Assembly (NCBI RefSeq): GCF_015207245.1
Contig: NZ_JADEXF010000002.1
Span: 1-17,235 of the forward strand
Length of the DNA: 17,235 nucleotides
Origin: Nostoc cf. edaphicum LEGE 07299
GTDB lineage: Bacteria; Cyanobacteriota; Cyanobacteriia; Cyanobacteriales; Nostocaceae
Direction: 5' to 3'
A program made the position numbers and the translations under genes. The notes beneath the pieces were generated by a model. It saw nothing but the letters and a program-made list of their open reading frames with translations, ran no database searches and had not been told where the DNA came from. Below, in pieces: positions 7,145-13,718 of the stretch (positions are counted from its first letter, which is position 1; each line of letters opens with the position of its first letter).

Positions 7145-8869
7145 ATGATTAACATTGCACCTGCCATTGTAATACTGGGTCAAAATAGCGTGACAGTAGC
7201 ACGCAAAATAATCAGCGTCTTACCAGGGGCAACACTATACGGTTTAGAGGGCCGCACATCAGAAGTTGATGTCAGCTTTACAAATTTTGGCGGGACGTTG
7301 CGCGAGTTGTTTATGCAGGGAAGGCCGTTGATTGGCATTTGTGCTGCCGGCATTTTAATTAGGACGTTAGCTCCGGTAATCTCGGATAAACGACAGGAAC
7401 CACCAGTGCTAGCTGTGGCTGAAGATGGTAGCGCTGTTGTCCCTCTCTTGGGCGGACTTGGTGGAGTGAACGATTTGGCTCGCCGCATTGCCGAAGCGCT
7501 GGATGTTAAACCTGCAATTACGACTACAGGCGATTTACGTTTAGGCACAACGCTATTATCTCCTCCCCCTGGATACCATTTGGCAAACCCAGACGATGCG
7601 AAGAAATTTATCTCAGATGTGCTAGCTGGGGCGCAAGTTAAGCTAGAAGGAATAGCACCTTGGTTGAGTGATAGTAAATTACCGATAGATTCCAAGGGAG
7701 ATTTGACCATCCAAGTTACAGAACGTTTGGTGACTCCTACAGCTAACTGTCTTGTCTATCATCCAGCAACGATCGCGATCGCAATGAGTGGCATGATTGA
7801 TGATGCAGTCGCTTTAGTAAAACAGCTACTAGCTGATGCCAAACTAGAAAAAGCATCAGTCGCTGGGATATTTGCACCCGTTGCCGCCGCAGCCGATCCC
7901 GCAATTCACGCCGTAGCTAGCGCCTTGAAAGTGCCCACCCGCTTTTTTACCTCAAATCAGCTAGAAAGTCTACTTTCCCAAGGTTATAGCCCCGCCCAAG
8001 CCGCAGCGATCGCCGCCACTGGTACGTCCCCCATTACTGCTTCAACTCCCCACATTGCGATCGCTATTGCTCCTCAAGTAATTGACCCCAATACCATTGG
8101 TCAGCCACGCGGACGGTTAGCGATTATTGGCACTGGCCCTGGTGGTTCGCTGTGGATGTCTCCAGAAGTGAAGGAGATACTCAAGTCGGCAACTGACCTA
8201 GTGGGTTATAAAACTTATTTAGATTTAGTTGGTTCTCTGGCTGATGGCAAGCAACGGCATGAGTCTGACAACCGCGAAGAAGAAGCACGGGCAAAGATGG
8301 CTCTTGATTTGGCTGCATCTGGGCGATATGTAGCTGTAGTTTCATCTGGCGACCCAGGTATCTATGCAATGGCAGCAGCGGTTTTTGAGGTATGCGATCG
8401 CTATGCTAAACCAGAATGGGACAGTATCGACATTCATGTGGCTCCAGGTATCTCTGCAATGCAGGCCGCCGCAGCAGCCATTGGTGCGCCCCTTGGGCAT
8501 GATTTCTGTGCTATTTCTCTCTCTGATATCTTGAAACCTTGGTCTGCGATCGCCCAACGAATTGCGGCGGTTGCTGAGGCTGATTTTGTGATTGCTTTCT
8601 ACAATCCTGTTTCCAAAGAGCGTACTTGGCAACTGGCAGAAGCGAGAAATATTTTACTACGACATCGAACACCAGATACACCAGTAGTATTAGCCCGGAA
8701 TCTCGGTCGGCCAGGACAAACGGTAAAAGCGATCGCACTTGACCAGTTAACGCCAGCAAGCGCTGATATGCGGACAATTATTCTCGTTGGTTCCACAAAA
8801 ACCCGAACCATCAAGCGTAGCGATGGTAATATCTGGGTTTATACGCCGCGTCGCTATACTCAACAATAA
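7145..8869 (+). CDS. cobJ: CbiG-CobJ fusion, precorrin-3B C17-methyltransferase
   Basis: This is a bifunctional corrin-ring enzyme of cobalamin (or pseudocobalamin) synthesis, 574 aa. Residues 1 to about 135 are the CbiG N-terminal domain (GICAAGILIRTLAPVISDK at 64-82, LLGGLGGVND at 101-110). About 205-310 is a CbiG/CobE C-terminal-like domain. From 323 to the end is a tetrapyrrole methylase with AIIGTGPGG (326-334), VSSGDPGIYAMA (399-410), HVAPGISAMQAAAA (431-444) and FYNPVSKERTWQL (485 onward). The methylase domain transfers the C17 methyl group during ring contraction; the CbiG part is tied to ring contraction and lactone opening in the anaerobic route. This fusion order is common in cyanobacteria (for example Synechocystis slr0969). 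The gene has several HIP1 sites, unlike the two genes just upstream. It starts 29 bases after the nuclease-like gene, with no visible cobalamin riboswitch, so it may be read from an upstream promoter. Confidence 0.93.
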   Translation: MINIAPAIVILGQNSVTVARKIISVLPGATLYGLEGRTSEVDVSFTNFGGTLRELFMQGRPLIGICAAGILIRTLAPVISDKRQEPPVLAVAEDGSAVVPLLGGLGGVNDLARRIAEALDVKPAITTTGDLRLGTTLLSPPPGYHLANPDDAKKFISDVLAGAQVKLEGIAPWLSDSKLPIDSKGDLTIQVTERLVTPTANCLVYHPATIAIAMSGMIDDAVALVKQLLADAKLEKASVAGIFAPVAAAADPAIHAVASALKVPTRFFTSNQLESLLSQGYSPAQAAAIAATGTSPITASTPHIAIAIAPQVIDPNTIGQPRGRLAIIGTGPGGSLWMSPEVKEILKSATDLVGYKTYLDLVGSLADGKQRHESDNREEEARAKMALDLAASGRYVAVVSSGDPGIYAMAAAVFEVCDRYAKPEWDSIDIHVAPGISAMQAAAAAIGAPLGHDFCAISLSDILKPWSAIAQRIAAVAEADFVIAFYNPVSKERTWQLAEARNILLRHRTPDTPVVLARNLGRPGQTVKAIALDQLTPASADMRTIILVGSTKTRTIKRSDGNIWVYTPRRYTQQ

Positions 8870-9284
8870 ATAGACGCGATCGCCGCTGTCAGCGAAGAGG
8901 CTAAAGCCATAACCCACCCTACTTAAAATTTACTTGTAAATAGTTTTTAGTAGTCTGTCAAGTTTAAAAATTGATGGGTAAGCAAGTTCGTAGTAAGGAC
9001 TTTAGTCAATACGGTTCAGTTAAAAAGAATAGTAGGTTGGGTTGCAATACTTCTCGGTTAAGGGGAAAGGAAAAACCTTTAACCCTTACCCTTTACCCTT
9101 TTCCCCAAACCCGATTCCGAGTTAGAAATGCTTAACCGAGAAGTATTGAGTCCCTTGGTCTTTCAAAACGCAATAAATCGCATCTCTACATCTGGATTTT
9201 GGGCTATTCCTGATAGACATTTACTTGCGCTGTAAGATTTAATCGGATAATCTGAGCAATCGAGATTGTTTTCTAAGAAAACCA
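8870..9284. other. Spacer after cobJ with repeat remnants
   Basis: This 415-base gap has no convincing ORF. After cobJ there is a HIP1 site. Two near-inverted phrases follow, AACCCACCCTACT (about 8911-8923) and AGTAGGTTGGGTT (about 9031-9043), with one mismatch. Next is the MITE-like inverted repeat listed separately. The last 130 bases, leading to the small secreted protein, must hold that gene's promoter, but no consensus boxes or Shine-Dalgarno stand out. Confidence 0.5.
9007..9148. repeat. MITE-like element with 18-bp inverted ends
   Basis: CAATACTTCTCGGTTAAG (9045-9062) is perfectly inverted at 9131-9148 (CTTAACCGAGAAGTATTG). A related sequence in direct orientation, CAATACGGTTCAGTTAAA (9007-9024, 13 of 18 identical to the first), lies outside it. 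The interior is a C/T-rich spacer (AACCCTTACCC-like) that can itself fold: GGGGAAAGG at 9062-9070 against a nearly complementary CCTTTTCCCC. No transposase is encoded. If the outer copy is taken as the end, the trinucleotide AGT flanks both sides (9004-9006 and 9149-9151), which could be a target duplication or chance. Short palindromic elements with CAATAC...TTAAG ends are frequent in filamentous cyanobacteria, as I recall. Confidence 0.6.
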
Positions 9285-9641
9285 ATGAACAAATTCATAC
9301 TGAGTTTACTTTCTTCTCCTGTGCTGATTAGCTCTATTCTTTCTATGGGAGTAATGCTCAATCAAGCACAAGCTATGGAGCCACAACCAAAAGCCAACAC
9401 TACAGACCGTCTATCTTGTATACGCAATAAACATAAAGTGGGTTTAGTGTGTGCCAGAGCTTCCGTATTGGCTCAAATTCCTAACTATCAGCGCGAAATA
9501 GAGTTTTCTCAAGAAGAATCTCCCATGCTGGAGTTCAATATCGAGGAAAGCGATGTGGCAGTCAACTTATTTAACTGCGATTGTCCTGCTTGTATAAATT
9601 CTTTACGTAAGATGCGCGGCGTGACACCCTTGGTATATTAG
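9285..9641 (+). CDS. Small secreted protein with CDCPAC motif, function unknown
   Basis: This is a 118-aa protein with a classical signal peptide: MNK, a hydrophobic core at residues 4-24, and a probable cut after AQA (residue 30). The mature part would be about 88 aa and periplasmic or exported. It has five cysteines: Cys45 (LSCIRN), Cys56 (LVCARA) and three in NCDCPACINSLRKMRG near the C-terminus. The C-x-C-x-x-C cluster could bind a metal or act in thiol redox chemistry, or the five could form disulfides with one left free. An acidic stretch (EFSQEESPMLEFNIEESD) precedes the Cys cluster. I do not recognise a named family. No Shine-Dalgarno is visible. It is monocistronic and ends at a bidirectional hairpin shared with the cupin operon. 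Confidence 0.7.
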   Translation: MNKFILSLLSSPVLISSILSMGVMLNQAQAMEPQPKANTTDRLSCIRNKHKVGLVCARASVLAQIPNYQREIEFSQEESPMLEFNIEESDVAVNLFNCDCPACINSLRKMRGVTPLVY

Positions 9642-9691
9642 GATTTTGCAAATTTATCTTTGTTTATAAGCAACATCCGCAAACTTTTATA

Positions 9692-9714
9692 AGGGCATAA
9701 CAATCTTATGCCCT
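9692..9714. terminator. Bidirectional hairpin terminator
   Basis: AGGGCATAA (9692-9700), loop CAATC, TTATGCCCT (9706-9714): a 9-bp perfect stem lying between two convergent genes, about 50 bases after the secreted-protein stop and 25 bases after the cupin stop. On the minus strand, A/T-rich sequence (CTTATAAAAGTTTG) follows the stem; on the plus strand the following T-run is weak. It probably ends both transcripts. Confidence 0.65.
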
Positions 9715-9738
9715 CACTGCGTGTTTTATTCAAAAGAA

Positions 9739-10086
9739 TTAGGCTAATTTTTCCACTCGCAAACCAAAATATGTCAAAACAAGCTCTGTTGAGCCACTAT
9801 TGACAACTTCGTGTACTTCTCCCGGTTCGATGGCTACGCAGTTTCCCGGAAGCAAGGGGTATTCTGTACCATCAATGTGAATTACTCCTGAACCAGCCTC
9901 TACAAAGAATACCTCGCACATATCTTGATGCGCGTGTGCTGGTGCGGTTTGTCCAGGAGCAAAACGTGCTTGAGAAAAGTTAGTTAGGTGAGGTAAATCG
10001 CCGAAGCGTAACATCACCTTTTTCTTGATTTCGGCATTGTGAGAAACTGACTCTTCAGGCAAGTCTTTGAGCGAAGTGGTAATCAT
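9739..10086 (-). CDS. Small single-domain cupin
   Basis: This is a 115-aa cupin_2-type protein forming one beta-barrel. Motif 1 gives His51, His53 and Glu58 (HAHQDMCEVFFVEAGSG), and motif 2 gives His92 (PGNCVAIEPGEVHEVVN), so all four usual metal ligands are present. This argues for a metal-dependent enzyme or ligand sensor rather than a dead barrel. The substrate is unknown. Its ATG overlaps the stop of the upstream membrane-dikinase fusion in an ATGA (10083-10086), so the two are very likely translationally coupled and may work on the same small molecule or lipid-linked compound. There is no signal peptide, so it is cytosolic. A terminator hairpin lies about 25 bases beyond the stop. Confidence 0.88.
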   Translation of the reverse strand: MITTSLKDLPEESVSHNAEIKKKVMLRFGDLPHLTNFSQARFAPGQTAPAHAHQDMCEVFFVEAGSGVIHIDGTEYPLLPGNCVAIEPGEVHEVVNSGSTELVLTYFGLRVEKLA

Positions 10087-12977
10087 TCGGGTCTTAAATC
10101 ATTAGATAATTCCACAATACCCCTAGATCCATCAATCCTGACTCGTTGACCATCTTGCAAAAGCCATGTAGCACCGCGAACATCCATCACAGCGGGAATT
10201 CCATACTCACGAGCAACGATCGCACCGTGAGAAAGTCTTCCCCCAGCTTCGGCAATTAATCCTCCAGCCCTTAATAACAATGGTGCCCAGCCGGAATCTG
10301 TGTAAGGCACTACCAGAATTGTATCTCGGTCAATGTCTGGAATGTCTTGTAAATTTCGCAACACTTTCACCCTACCTTCGGCTTGCCCATGACTGGCTCC
10401 AATACCTTGTAAAATTTGGTCAGAGTAAAGTTCAGAGGGAGCTAACGGGTGAGGAGGTGTATGGCCGTAGACTAAAAGAGGTATTTGAATAATCTCGCTA
10501 TCTTGTACAAATTGCGATCGCCTAAATTCTACTAACTTATCTAACTGCTCTATTAAGCTAGAATCTTCATCTCCAATTAGACGCCGCACTTCATCAAAGT
10601 TGAGAAAAAAGATATCGCCTGTTTGCCTAAGTAAACCAGACTCTAACCAAATTTTCTCTAAAGCCACAAAACTCCAACGCAATTCAGCTAAAAGTCGGGA
10701 ATAAACTTCGGTAACTCGTCCTTTGATATCTATACGCCGTTGCACAAAAGAGCGTTTGCGCTTACTGGCAAAGATACTATTAATCGCATCTTTAGCACCT
10801 GATTGTGGTTCGTTCCCCTGCATTAACTGCACAAACATCTGCTGAATCATCTGGGGATTTTCCCGCCAAGTGGGAACGGAGATATCGGTTCCGACTTCGC
10901 TTAAGTAGCCGTAATCTTGCAGCAATTCGTTAAATGCTTGGAGGATTTTCTCTCCTTCGGGGGTTTGTTTTAATTGCTCAAATACTTGCTGTGGCTCAAA
11001 CTCCAGCAATACCTGCTTGGCATCTGTAGCGATCGCACTGAGCGATCGCAATGCGGCTACTTCTGGGGTGACGCTATGATCGATTTGCCCATCTTTTACC
11101 CGAAAAATCGCCTGTCTTAGGGCAGCACTCAAGGGAGCTAAAATGCTGTAATACGTTGCATGACGCAGCAACTCCAGAATAAAATCAATTCTTGCCAACA
11201 GCTTCGCTGGTTCCAAGCTATCTATATCTTCCTGCGCCAACTGCGACAACCCAGGAATGAACCGTTTGTGATAATCTTCCTTGAAGTCCTTTTCTAAACT
11301 TAATTCCCGCTTCAGCAACTTTCCTAGTCCTGGCAAATTTTCCCAAGTTGACTGCAAGGAGGGTTTACTTAATTTAGCTCCTCTGGTTAAAAATTCCAGA
11401 CTTTCCGGCGGCAATCCCATACGGAGAAAAATATCTCCTAAGAGGGATGCATTAAAGTAAGCTCTGGAATAGTGCAGAGTTGCTGTTTTGGTGAAATCTA
11501 ACCCCAAAGCGCGATCGCCTAAAACTAAAGTAAAAAATTCTCCCCAAACTCCACAAGTTAAGGGACGATTAATTGACCATGTTAAGGGGTGAATTACTCC
11601 GGGAATCACTTCAGCAGCGATTTTGCGTGTCCATATAGGTAACAGAGTGGTGATCGGTCGAGATTGCAACACCCAAAGCGTTTGCCCGTCATAACTCCAC
11701 TCGATATCTTGAGGAGTGCCATGATAACGTTTTTCGAGTCGGTAAGCTAAGTATGAAACTTGTTTGATTAATGATTGTGGGACTCGTCCTTGACCCTCTA
11801 ATTGCACAGAGTAAGAATTTTCTGTTTCAACGACAAAAGCGCGATATTGTTCTGGTGTGACTTTTCCCGAAACGACTTGCGTCGCGCTGCCTGGAAGGGC
11901 TTCAATGATGATTGCATCACCTTGTTGGGTAATGGGATCGCGGCTGAAAGCAACACCAGAATATACACTCTGGACTTGTTGTTGAATTAACACAGCCATT
12001 GCTGTATCATTTAAGCCGCGATCGCGCCGATATTGGACAGCTGAGGGATGATCGTAGGAAGCTTGAACTTGAGCGATCGCTTCTTGTAATGCCTCTGGAC
12101 TAGTAACATTTAGAACTGTTTCATACTGTCCAGCAGCAGAAGCTTGTTCTGAGTCTTCTCCAATAGCGGAGGAACGCACCACCAAGGGAGATAATTCTGA
12201 TGGTTGGAGAAATTCTGTTAACCCTTCTGGATTGTCGATAGGTGCTAGTACCCATCCCTTCGGCACTGGATAGCCCCAGCGCTTAATTTGAGATAATGTT
12301 GCCGCCTTTTCTCCGACTATGGCAACATTCAACTCTTCATCTAGAGAAACCATTGTGCGCTCGCCGCGTAAAAATTCCAACATCGCTTGTGATTCTGTTT
12401 GTGCCTCTTGGGCTGGCAGCTTCATATCATCAGGAATTTTGGTGTAAATCCAGCCCATTAAACCAGCTAAGGCCACAGCAGCAAATATTCTGGGAATATC
12501 GCTAAAGTGCAGAAGTGCCACAAACAATGGAAAAAGTAGCAAAACCCCAAATTTGACTAACTTTCTTGATTGCAGAATTGTAAAAGCAATACCTGCAAAG
12601 AAAGATACAAATATCGCGACAAGTGGATCGTGTACGACAAATCCCCAGACAACATTTGTCGTACCTGCTCCTCTGCCTATCCAGTATCTACCGATTACCA
12701 GAGCGATTAGGGCAAGCAATTCCCAAGACGATCCATCTGGAAAGAAAATGCGGCTGAGTAAGACTGCCGCAACTCCTTTAAAAGCTTCTGACAAGACTGC
12801 CAGAATTCCAACAATTTTACCGCCATGATAAAAGGCAGCTGATACGCTAATGTTTCCTGTACCAACTTGTGATAACTGCTTCCGTTTGAGGGCGTAAGTT
12901 ATCCATGCAATCAGGGGTAATCCGCCCAAAAGGGGGCAGACAATTAAAATAACGAAAATACCCCAAGGTTCAAACAT
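10083..12977 (-). CDS. PlsY-like membrane domain fused to a PEP-synthase/rifampin-phosphotransferase-like dikinase
   Basis: This is a 964-aa fusion. Residues 1 to about 180 are membrane helices resembling PlsY acyl-phosphate:glycerol-3-phosphate acyltransferase: GLPLIAW (19-25), SQVGTGNISVSAAF (36-49, like GSGNxGATN), a KG following LSEAF (62-68) and GRGAGTT (101-107), where PlsY normally has GGKGVAT. The last motif is degenerate, so acyltransferase activity is doubtful. Residues 210-445 form an ATP-grasp PEP/pyruvate-binding domain (VGEKAATLSQI 221-231, PLVVRSSAIGEDSEQASAAG 264-283, IIIEALPG 356-363, LQSRPI 437-442). A long helical middle (450-860) starts with VIPGVIHPLTWSINRPL. The C-terminus is the phosphohistidine domain GGRLSHGAIVAREYGIPAV (912-930), with His917 catalytic. 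No PEP-binding TIM barrel follows, so the layout matches rifampin phosphotransferase (ATP, substrate, His domains), not true PEP synthase. It is co-transcribed with the cupin. Confidence 0.85.
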   Translation of the reverse strand: MFEPWGIFVILIVCPLLGGLPLIAWITYALKRKQLSQVGTGNISVSAAFYHGGKIVGILAVLSEAFKGVAAVLLSRIFFPDGSSWELLALIALVIGRYWIGRGAGTTNVVWGFVVHDPLVAIFVSFFAGIAFTILQSRKLVKFGVLLLFPLFVALLHFSDIPRIFAAVALAGLMGWIYTKIPDDMKLPAQEAQTESQAMLEFLRGERTMVSLDEELNVAIVGEKAATLSQIKRWGYPVPKGWVLAPIDNPEGLTEFLQPSELSPLVVRSSAIGEDSEQASAAGQYETVLNVTSPEALQEAIAQVQASYDHPSAVQYRRDRGLNDTAMAVLIQQQVQSVYSGVAFSRDPITQQGDAIIIEALPGSATQVVSGKVTPEQYRAFVVETENSYSVQLEGQGRVPQSLIKQVSYLAYRLEKRYHGTPQDIEWSYDGQTLWVLQSRPITTLLPIWTRKIAAEVIPGVIHPLTWSINRPLTCGVWGEFFTLVLGDRALGLDFTKTATLHYSRAYFNASLLGDIFLRMGLPPESLEFLTRGAKLSKPSLQSTWENLPGLGKLLKRELSLEKDFKEDYHKRFIPGLSQLAQEDIDSLEPAKLLARIDFILELLRHATYYSILAPLSAALRQAIFRVKDGQIDHSVTPEVAALRSLSAIATDAKQVLLEFEPQQVFEQLKQTPEGEKILQAFNELLQDYGYLSEVGTDISVPTWRENPQMIQQMFVQLMQGNEPQSGAKDAINSIFASKRKRSFVQRRIDIKGRVTEVYSRLLAELRWSFVALEKIWLESGLLRQTGDIFFLNFDEVRRLIGDEDSSLIEQLDKLVEFRRSQFVQDSEIIQIPLLVYGHTPPHPLAPSELYSDQILQGIGASHGQAEGRVKVLRNLQDIPDIDRDTILVVPYTDSGWAPLLLRAGGLIAEAGGRLSHGAIVAREYGIPAVMDVRGATWLLQDGQRVRIDGSRGIVELSNDLRPE

Positions 12978-12988
12978 TCTGGATTTTG

Positions 12989-13033
12989 GATTTTAGATTT
13001 AAATTTTCCATCTAAAACCTCAAATCTAAAATC
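12989..13033. repeat. GATTTTAGATTT inverted repeat upstream of the fusion gene
   Basis: GATTTTAGATTT (12989-13000) and AAATCTAAAATC (13022-13033) form a 12-bp perfect stem with a 21-base loop, only about 12 bases upstream of the fusion gene's ATG, so it would lie in its 5' leader. TAGATTT/TCTAAAA phrases of this kind are common cyanobacterial spacer repeats. An effect on translation of the fusion gene is possible but not shown. Confidence 0.5.
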
Positions 13034-13093
13034 TAAAGTTTTGCTGAAATTTTTGATGGTTATAAGGGGGGTTTTATTTATTAGTTGCTAAAT

Positions 13094-13134
13094 GGACACT
13101 TGGCTAAGACGGAAACCGTTTAAGACAAGTGTCC
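13094..13134. terminator. Hairpin downstream of the small membrane protein gene
   Basis: GGACACTTG (13094-13102) and CAAGTGTCC (13126-13134) form a 9-bp stem. The 23 bases between contain a second short CGG/CCG stem around AAA. It lies 20 bases after the stop of the minus-strand 46-aa gene. On the plus strand it is followed by TTTT. The T-run on the minus strand is imperfect (ATTTAGC), so terminator efficiency is uncertain. Confidence 0.55.
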
Positions 13135-13153
13135 TTTTAGACTACTAATGGTT

Positions 13154-13294
13154 TTAGTTTAGCGCATAGGCAGCTTGCAGCGCCCAGATTACGAGAGCAG
13201 CGATCGATCCCAGAAGCAACACGGTAGAGATGGTGACTACTTTTGGGGAATCTGCTCCCTTAAATTTCATAATTCCGCGATTTAAGTCGGACAC
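13154..13294 (-). CDS. 46-aa single-helix membrane protein with non-ATG start
   Basis: This short gene is easily missed because the better start is GTG. From GTG at 13294 the protein is 46 aa: a basic N-terminus (MSDLNRGIMKFKGADSPK), then one hydrophobic helix at about residues 20-41 (VTISTVLLLGSIAALVIWAL) and a short AAYALN tail. The start choice rests on AGAGGA at 13305-13310, 10 bases upstream of the GTG. An ATG at 13270 would give 38 aa without a Shine-Dalgarno. The same frame stays open upstream (HAPTTEDYKAV...) as far as a TAG, with an ATA at 13330 but no ATG. Size and layout resemble the tiny subunits and assembly factors of photosynthetic complexes, but I do not recognise it as any named Psb, Psa, Pet or Ndh subunit. 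A hairpin follows the stop. It contains a HIP1-like AGCGATCGAT. Confidence 0.65.
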   Translation of the reverse strand: MSDLNRGIMKFKGADSPKVVTISTVLLLGSIAALVIWALQAAYALN

Positions 13295-13412
13295 AGCTTT
13301 GTAATCCTCTGTTGTTGGAGCATGAGATATTTGTCCGTTTTGATTGTAGTCCTTCTATTTGCGGATGACGTTAAATTCACTTTAAAAATTTAGAAGTGGG
13401 GAGTGAGGATAA

Positions 13413-13461
13413 GGGGACAGGGGACAGGGGACAGGTGATAGGTGATAGGTGATAGGTGATA
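13413..13461. repeat. Heptanucleotide tandem repeats (STRR-like)
   Basis: GGGGACA occurs three times (13413-13433), directly followed by GGTGATA four times (13434-13461). Both units are 7 bp and differ at three positions, so the second block may derive from the first. Heptanucleotide short tandemly repeated sequences are a known feature of heterocystous cyanobacteria. The block runs straight into the 52-bp array. Confidence 0.85.
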
Positions 13462-13662
13462 GGGAATAACCTGTACCCTCTAACCTATACCCTATTCCCT
13501 TCTTCAGATGACAGGGAATAACCTGTACCCTCTAACCTGTACCCTATTCCCTTCTTCAGATGACAGGAAATAACCTGTACCCTCTAACCTATACCCTATT
13601 CCCTTCTTCAGATGACAGGAAATAACCTGTACCCTCTAACCTATACCCTATTCCTTTCTTCA
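13461..13662. repeat. 52-bp tandem repeat, four copies
   Basis: The phrase AATAACCTGTACCCTCTAAC starts at 13465, 13517, 13569 and 13621, an exact 52-base period. Each unit continues with CCTATTCCCTTCTTCA (last copy CCTATTCCTTTCTTCA) and, between copies, GATGACAGG. Copies 1 and 2 carry AGGGAATA, which is inverted as TATTCCCT later in the same unit and can form a stem; copies 3 and 4 carry AGGAAATA, weakening it. The array fills most of the 424-base spacer between the 46-aa gene and the SGNH hydrolase. It is not a CRISPR, since there are no unique spacers. Copies differ by only a few substitutions, implying recent expansion. Confidence 0.9.
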
Positions 13663-13718
13663 ATGCCCAATCCCCTACTATCATTGAAAAGCAACTCAGT
13701 ATAAGAGGGTGTGAGTAG

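Noticed and set aside
7180..7710. 176-aa minus-strand reading frame opposite cobJ
   Set aside because: It lies fully inside the well-supported cobJ gene. Its composition is that of an antisense shadow and it shows no family motif.
12553..12828. 91-aa plus-strand reading frame opposite the PlsY-like domain
   Set aside because: Entirely antisense to conserved membrane-helix coding sequence, with no independent support.
10083..12977. True phosphoenolpyruvate synthase (ppsA)
   Set aside because: The PEP-binding TIM barrel is absent after the phosphohistidine domain, and a membrane domain precedes the ATP-grasp domain.
13461..13662. Possible CRISPR array from regularly spaced repeats
   Set aside because: The whole 52-base unit repeats almost unchanged; there are no unique spacers, no cas genes nearby and no separate repeat/spacer pattern.
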